From: Prevotella sp.
Lineage (GTDB): Bacteria > Bacillota > Clostridia > Oscillospirales > Ruminococcaceae
DNA: 18,612 nt
Assembly (NCBI GenBank): GCA_023663025.1
Contig: JAMPIC010000034.1
Coordinates: forward strand, 1-18,612
Reading direction: 5' to 3'
Each line of letters begins with the position of its first letter. The first letter of the stretch is position 1. Positions 14,465 through 18,612 of this stretch are shown one piece after another. The position numbers and the translations under genes were made by a program. Under the pieces are notes generated by a model. That model did not search any database. It was given only the letters and a program-made list of their open reading frames with translations, and was not told where the DNA came from.

Positions 14465-15544
14465 ATGAGATCCAAATACATAGTTCTTGCTGTTATTAAC
14501 TGCGCTTCGCTGCTGATATTCGCGGTGTTTTCCGCTATGGCGGCGGCTGTGGGAAATTCCCTTCCCGACCAGCGGGCGGCTGAACGGTGGGCGGCGGGGG
14601 AGACGCCGTATTCACAGACAAGCGTTTTTACGGATTCGGCTTCTCCGCTTAACATTAACAGTATTTTTATGGCAAGGGTAAACGTGGAAAAAAAGCTTAC
14701 CGAAGCTTCGTTCTCTCCCGAAAAAGAGGGGGCGCGAGTGTGGGCGGACGCTTTTTCAACTAACCAGAGGAAGATGCCCGTCACGTCCGACAGGGCGGCT
14801 GCGGAGGCAAACCTTATCGCAACGGGAGGAGATTTTTTCCTGTTTCACCCCCTTGAAATAATTTCCGGGTACTATTATTCCGACGGCGACGTTATGCACG
14901 ACAGGGTGCTGATAGACGACGTGCTGGCTTGGCAGCTGTACGGCTCCTCGAACGTGGCGGGAAAACCCGTCAAGGTAAACGGCACATACTACGTCGTCGC
15001 GGGAGTTTTCAGACAGAGCGGAAATTCCGACATGGAAAAGGTGTACGGAGCAAGTCCGCGAATATTCATGCCCTATGAGGGTTACAGCCTTATGCGGGAC
15101 GGCGAGGCGGTCTTTACCTGCTATGAGGCGTGTCTGCCCAATCAGGTTACGGGACAGGGCAGACAGATCGTCACGGAGGCGCTCGATATTCAGGACGGAA
15201 GCACGTCAATGCGCGTTGTGGAAAATTCCGCAAGATACGGCTTGAAGCAGCGGTTTGAAATAATAGCCGACTTCGGTATGCGCTCGGTGGTGGACAGCGC
15301 GGTGGTGTATCCTTTCTGGGAGAACGCCGCAAGGATAACCGAGGACAGATCCGCTCTGCTGCTGGCGTTTCAGATACTTTTCCTTGTTTTTCCAGTCGTT
15401 ACGGTACTGTACCTGTTCAGACTGCTGCTGAAAAACAGGAAAAAGCTTGTGAGAAAAGCGATAGACGCGGCTGTCCGCGTTTCAGATAGATCGCGGAGCA
15501 TATCCGCGCAAAGAAAAAGCCAAAAAGCCGCGGCAAAAGGCTGA
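14465..15544 (+). CDS. MacB-type periplasmic-core protein lacking the FtsX permease domain
   Basis: A 359-residue membrane protein. It has an N-terminal TM helix (about 5-29), a large outer domain and a single C-terminal TM helix (about 297-320) followed by a basic cytosolic tail. The outer domain carries the MacB_PCD hallmark: GGDFFLFHPLEIISGYYYSD, then VLIDDVLAWQLYGSSNVAGK and VNGTYYVVAGVF (about 120-180). In full MacB/FtsX-type permeases this domain is followed by three TM helices; here only one is left and no ATPase is adjacent, so it cannot be a standard exporter permease. It follows the adaptor gene by 12 nt with GGAGG 5 nt before its ATG, and probably forms a complex with it. Confidence 0.82.
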   Translation: MRSKYIVLAVINCASLLIFAVFSAMAAAVGNSLPDQRAAERWAAGETPYSQTSVFTDSASPLNINSIFMARVNVEKKLTEASFSPEKEGARVWADAFSTNQRKMPVTSDRAAAEANLIATGGDFFLFHPLEIISGYYYSDGDVMHDRVLIDDVLAWQLYGSSNVAGKPVKVNGTYYVVAGVFRQSGNSDMEKVYGASPRIFMPYEGYSLMRDGEAVFTCYEACLPNQVTGQGRQIVTEALDIQDGSTSMRVVENSARYGLKQRFEIIADFGMRSVVDSAVVYPFWENAARITEDRSALLLAFQILFLVFPVVTVLYLFRLLLKNRKKLVRKAIDAAVRVSDRSRSISAQRKSQKAAAKG

Positions 15545-15588
15545 GACTTCCAAAGCAAGCCGCGAATTAAGAAAGGAATGGTCACTGA

Positions 15589-17967
15589 ATGAAGAAAACA
15601 GCGTTAAGGATCGCTGCGGCGGCATTGGCTGCGGCAATGGCGCTCGGTCTGTCCTCCTGCGGAGGAACGGCGGGGAAGTCGGCGATAGCTTCCAAGGAGC
15701 ACATCTTTTCCGCAGAGAAGATCGAAATGCCCGGCGGTCTGGACTACATAAACAGTCTTCTTTACGCGAATGAAAAGATATTCGTTATCGGAGACAAGTC
15801 CACTCAGGAGGGCGAGGGCGATAACGTCACCTACACCAGCGAGACGAAAATGCAGATAATCGGTCTGGACGGCACTCTCGAAAACGAGATCGTTATCTCA
15901 AAGGACGACGGCAGCGGAAATTCGGAGCACAGGTATATCTCCTCAATGACCGTCGACGGAGACGGAAATCTCATTTCCATCGAGAACACCTACTCCTGGA
16001 ACGAGACTACCGGCGAGTCCAACGAGGCGTGGTATCTTGTAAGGTACGGCAGCGACGGAAAGCTGATAAGCGAGACGGATCTGAAAGATGTTCAGGAAAT
16101 CGTCAAAAAGGAGACCGGCAACGATTATTTCTACGCGGACACCTTTATTATCGGCGACGACGGACTTCTCTATATAAGCTTCAATAACGTTATTATCCTG
16201 CTTGACGGAAACGGCAAATACAAATGCATGATAAAGAACGAAAACGCCTCCGACAACTCATGGATGGGCGGTCTTAACAAGACGGGAGACGGACGTATCA
16301 TCACTTCCGTCTCGACAAGCCGAATGGACGGCGACAACTATGTTTCCGAAACAAAGCTTTACGAAATAGACACGGCAAATCAGAAGCTGGGCGCGGAATA
16401 CCCGTACAATCAAAGCGGAAGAATGATGAACGGTACGGATAATTACGATCTGCTTATTTCCCGCGATTCGGGACTTTTCGGCTACGACATCGAAACGGAG
16501 ACCATCGAGCCGATCATCGACTGGATAAAGTCCGGCTTCGACAATACAGCCATGAACAACAACTGCACCACGGTTCTTAAGGACGGAAGAATACTCTGCG
16601 TTACCTATAACTACACCATGCACGGCGGCGGAGGTTACGGCTGGTCTGACAACGACCAGATAATCAACATTCTCAGCGAGGTGGACGCTTCCACCCTGCC
16701 CGACAAAAAGCTTATCAAGCTTTACGCTATGTACCTCGACGTGGGCATAAAGCGTCAGATACTCGAATTCAACAAGAACAACCCCGAATACGAAATTGAG
16801 CTTACCTCCTATGAGGACTATGCGCAGAACAGCTACAACGACGCCATAACAAAGCTTAACAACGACATGATCGCGGGAAATCTTCCCGACATAATCGTGC
16901 TCAACAGCAGCATGCCCATTGACAGCTACATATCAAAGGGACTGCTCGCCGACCTTTACGAGTTTATGGACAACGACGAGACCGTGAACCGTTCCGACTA
17001 CATCGAGGGCGTATTCAAGGCGTATGAGACCAACGGCAAGCTTTACGAGCTTATCTCCAGCTTCTCCGTATCGACGATCGTGGGCAAGTCCTCCATTGTG
17101 GGAGATACCCCCGGCTGGACTATGGAAGAAATGATGCAGCTTGCCGACAAGTACCCCGACAGCTCTCTCCTGGGCGGTGAAGTCAGCAGGAGCGACTTTT
17201 TCTCGGGTATGATAAGTATTTGTTTTGAAAACTTCATAGACAGAGATACGGGCGAGTGCAGGTTCAATTCCGACGATTTCATAAAGCTTATGGAATTTTC
17301 CATGCGTTTCCCCAAAGAGATAGACTACGACCAGCTTTACTCCGACCCCAACTACTGGGACGAGCAGCAGAGCGCGTACCGCGAGGGAAGAACGCTTATC
17401 AACACCTACGACATCAACCGCTTCATAAACATACGCGAAATGGAGCAGGGAATGTTCGGCGAACCCGTTACCCTGAAAGGCATACCCGGAGTAAAAGGAA
17501 ACGGCGCGGTGTTCAATTCCTACACCGAGATAGCCATTACCTCCAAGGCTGCCAATCCCGACGGAGCGTGGAACTTTGTCAAGTATTTCCTTTCCGACGA
17601 GTATCAGGATATCTATGCCACCAAGGACAGCTATGAGTTCCCCATAAAGAAATCCTCCCTTGAAAAGCTTGCTCAAATCGCCAAGGAAAGACCTTACTGG
17701 GAGGACTCGGACGGCAAGAAAGAGTATTACGACAACACCTACTGGAACGGAAGCTCCTCGGTAAATATCGGCGTGAACACCGACGAGGACAACCAAAGGA
17801 TAATCGACTTCATCAACAGCACCGAAAACATCAGCAGAAGAGACGATCAGGTATTCAACATAATCAGCGAGGAAGCTTCGGCTTTCTTTGAGGGACAGAA
17901 GTCAGCGGCGGATGTTGCGGAAATAATCCAGAACCGTGTTTCCAACTATCTTGCGGAAAACAGATAA
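15589..17967 (+). CDS. Lipoprotein: beta-propeller-like domain fused to a solute-binding domain
   Basis: A 792-residue lipoprotein with Cys24 in a good lipobox (LSSC). Residues about 35-365 are beta-rich with recurring units of the form TVDGDGNLISI, IGDDGLLYIS, KTGDGRIITS and VLKDGRILCVT alternating with strands such as YLVRYGSDGKLI, which suggests a five- or six-bladed propeller. From about 373 to the end is a complete solute-binding domain, closely paralogous to the proteins at 3789 and 5203: LPDIIVLNSSMPIDSYISKG, NFIDRDTGECRFNS (548-561), VKGNGAVFNSYTEIAITSKAAN and IIQNRVSNYLAENR. It is the last gene of the transporter operon, with AAAGGA 11 nt before the ATG, and should be the binding protein for the MalFG-type permeases. 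The propeller may dock on the wall, on a polymer or on the adaptor; this is inference. Confidence 0.9.
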   Translation: MKKTALRIAAAALAAAMALGLSSCGGTAGKSAIASKEHIFSAEKIEMPGGLDYINSLLYANEKIFVIGDKSTQEGEGDNVTYTSETKMQIIGLDGTLENEIVISKDDGSGNSEHRYISSMTVDGDGNLISIENTYSWNETTGESNEAWYLVRYGSDGKLISETDLKDVQEIVKKETGNDYFYADTFIIGDDGLLYISFNNVIILLDGNGKYKCMIKNENASDNSWMGGLNKTGDGRIITSVSTSRMDGDNYVSETKLYEIDTANQKLGAEYPYNQSGRMMNGTDNYDLLISRDSGLFGYDIETETIEPIIDWIKSGFDNTAMNNNCTTVLKDGRILCVTYNYTMHGGGGYGWSDNDQIINILSEVDASTLPDKKLIKLYAMYLDVGIKRQILEFNKNNPEYEIELTSYEDYAQNSYNDAITKLNNDMIAGNLPDIIVLNSSMPIDSYISKGLLADLYEFMDNDETVNRSDYIEGVFKAYETNGKLYELISSFSVSTIVGKSSIVGDTPGWTMEEMMQLADKYPDSSLLGGEVSRSDFFSGMISICFENFIDRDTGECRFNSDDFIKLMEFSMRFPKEIDYDQLYSDPNYWDEQQSAYREGRTLINTYDINRFINIREMEQGMFGEPVTLKGIPGVKGNGAVFNSYTEIAITSKAANPDGAWNFVKYFLSDEYQDIYATKDSYEFPIKKSSLEKLAQIAKERPYWEDSDGKKEYYDNTYWNGSSSVNIGVNTDEDNQRIIDFINSTENISRRDDQVFNIISEEASAFFEGQKSAADVAEIIQNRVSNYLAENR

Positions 17968-17974
17968 CCGAACA

Positions 17975-18015
17975 GGCGGCGGGGAAGAACAAACTCTTCT
18001 CCGCCGCCGATTTTT
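17975..18015 (+). terminator. Strong intrinsic terminator of the transporter operon
   Basis: GGCGGCGGGGAAGA (17975-17988) pairs with TCTTCTCCGCCGCC (17995-18008) over 14 bp with a single G-T wobble and a 6-nt loop, followed by GATTTTT. It starts 7 nt after the stop codon of the propeller-SBP gene. Confidence 0.95.
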
Positions 18016-18069
18016 CGGTCAAAGATTATTTTACGGTAAAGCAGCTTATACTAATCCCTTATTGCTTTT

Positions 18070-18327
18070 TTAACTTTTCCGGTTTTTAGTGAGGTTCAAA
18101 CAAATGACGGTTTTAAGCCATTTGATTTACCTCTCACCTGTGCGATTATTGTATTTTACTGTGACTTTTTGAATTTTTTCGCAAAGTTTTCTATCTTTTA
18201 AGGACCAAATAAAACCCAATTTTATTAATGGCATATTCCTGCATTATCAAAATTTATGGCAATTTTTGTCATGCAAACAACTATATCTCAAATATGGGAC
18301 GTTGGTGCTGTGCCGTGGAAAAGTTAA
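18070..18327. repeat. Inverted repeat pair, 11 bp, enclosing about 260 bp
   Basis: TTAACTTTTCC (18070-18080) recurs inverted as GGAAAAGTTAA (18317-18327). Both ends continue with a similar CGG-like motif inward (GG after the left copy, ACGG on the other strand at the right copy). It could be terminal inverted repeats of a small non-coding element; AT-rich sequence makes a chance match possible. Confidence 0.35.
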
Positions 18328-18328
18328 G

Positions 18329-18375
18329 CGATACTGTGATAACTATACAACAGTTTATCACAGTATCGTTTTTTT
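18329..18375 (+). terminator. Perfect 14-bp dyad followed by seven T, terminator shape
   Basis: CGATACTGTGATAA (18329-18342) and TTATCACAGTATCG (18355-18368) are perfect inverted repeats with a 12-nt loop, followed by T7 (18369-18375). On the plus strand this is a textbook intrinsic terminator, yet no gene precedes it within 350 nt after the operon terminator. The dyad could instead be an operator for the minus-strand promoter that overlaps it. Confidence 0.7.
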
Positions 18376-18380
18376 GTCAA
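18352..18380 (-). promoter_or_regulatory. Candidate minus-strand promoter overlapping the dyad
   Basis: On the minus strand TTGACA (18380-18375) and TAAACT (18357-18352) are 17 nt apart. The spacer contains one arm of the 14-bp dyad and the other arm lies just after the -10, the layout of a repressible promoter. No gene is seen downstream to the left. Confidence 0.45.
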
Positions 18381-18507
18381 GCTTTTGATTTAAGACATTA
18401 ACCTATTAAAGTTTGCTTGCGGATTTAGACGAGTTTCCAAAAAGAAGTCGGCTCGCGTCGTCGTGGGGTTATTTTAAAGCGGTAAAAATCATACTGCTAA
18501 TAAAATT

Positions 18508-18607
18508 CAAGGAGCTGGTATTATATGAAATCATAAAAGGGGGGTACGGCGTTTACGCCGTAAGCGTCAAATAACCTCCACCTTGCATAGTAATAATAAA
18601 CCCCCCC
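18508..18607 (+). other. Structured right edge: three-codon minigene, hairpin, G-run/C-run pairing
   Basis: AAGGAG (18509-18514) lies 10 nt before ATG AAA TCA TAA (18525-18536), a three-codon frame. Next come GGGGGG (18539-18544), a perfect hairpin ACGGCG-TTTA-CGCCGT (18546-18561) and, at the end, CCCCCCC (18601-18607), which can pair with the G-run to close a larger structure. This may be the subterminal hairpin end of an IS200/IS605-like element, an RNA element, or the edge of a contig; none can be decided here. Confidence 0.3.
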
Positions 18608-18612
18608 TTAAT

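Larger units (their letters stand above)
18016..18612. other. AT-rich intergenic stretch without a convincing gene, possible mobile-element relic
   Basis: Nearly 600 nt that are visibly richer in A/T than the genes to the left. No reading frame of useful length has a ribosome binding site; a 35-codon minus frame at 18127-18234 and a 23-codon minus fragment near 18422-18490 are too short to support. It contains the dyad at 18329-18368, an inverted repeat pair (18070-18080 and 18317-18327), a small CAAATG/CATTTG hairpin (18101-18124) and a structured right end. All these are compatible with a decayed insertion or with the flank of a gene outside the window. Confidence 0.5.

Noticed and set aside
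16933..17796. Minus-strand frame of 287 codons within the propeller-SBP gene
   Set aside because: Antisense to conserved solute-binding blocks, without start signals.
18127..18234. 35-codon minus-strand frame in the right intergenic stretch
   Set aside because: Too short, with a poorly spaced AGGA only 3 nt before the ATG; such frames are expected by chance.
1..18612. CRISPR array, tRNA genes or complete insertion sequence
   Set aside because: No regularly spaced direct repeats, no cloverleaf with a CCA-type end and no transposase or integrase gene could be seen by eye; a tRNA search program would be decisive for the tRNAs.

Overview
The window reads as a chromosomal segment of a low-to-moderate GC Firmicute, most likely a clostridium of the Oscillospirales/Ruminococcus kind. 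The basis is strong AGGAG ribosome binding sites, clear sigma-A promoters (TTGACA-N17-TATAAT type), lipoprotein signal peptides, a GH25 lysozyme with Big_2 domains, a DUF896 (YnzC-like) protein and MalFG-type permeases. The genus is inference; no rRNA gene lies inside the window.

Left edge (1-405): tandem sigma-A promoters point left into what looks like the leader of an rRNA operon, whose genes lie just outside. A zinc-ribbon membrane protein (406-1221, minus) sits upstream and also points left. From 1471 everything runs rightward. A compact operon encodes an adenylate-kinase-like P-loop kinase, a DUF896 protein, a GNAT acetyltransferase, carboxynorspermidine decarboxylase (nspC) and two related solute-binding lipoproteins (A and B). 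It is followed by a secreted GH25 lysozyme with its own promoter (6689-8155) and by a GAF/PAS/GGDEF diguanylate cyclase (8461-10296).

The most unusual part is the five-gene operon at 10607-17967. It has an extended -10 promoter before it and a very strong terminator after it. It encodes two MalF/MalG-type importer permeases, a MacA/HlyD-like adaptor with an exceptionally long coiled coil, a MacB-type extracytoplasmic core protein without the FtsX membrane domain, and a 792-residue lipoprotein joining a beta-propeller-like domain to a solute-binding domain. That solute-binding domain is paralogous to lipoproteins A and B. No ABC ATPase is encoded in the window. The set mixes importer parts with tripartite-exporter parts and is the best candidate for an undescribed system; A and B could be alternative binding proteins for it.

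Right edge (18016-18612): AT-richer DNA with no convincing gene. It holds a perfect 14-bp dyad that acts as a terminator shape on the plus strand and overlaps a consensus promoter on the minus strand, an 11-bp inverted repeat pair enclosing about 260 bp, and a structured G-run/C-run end. It may be a relic of a mobile element.
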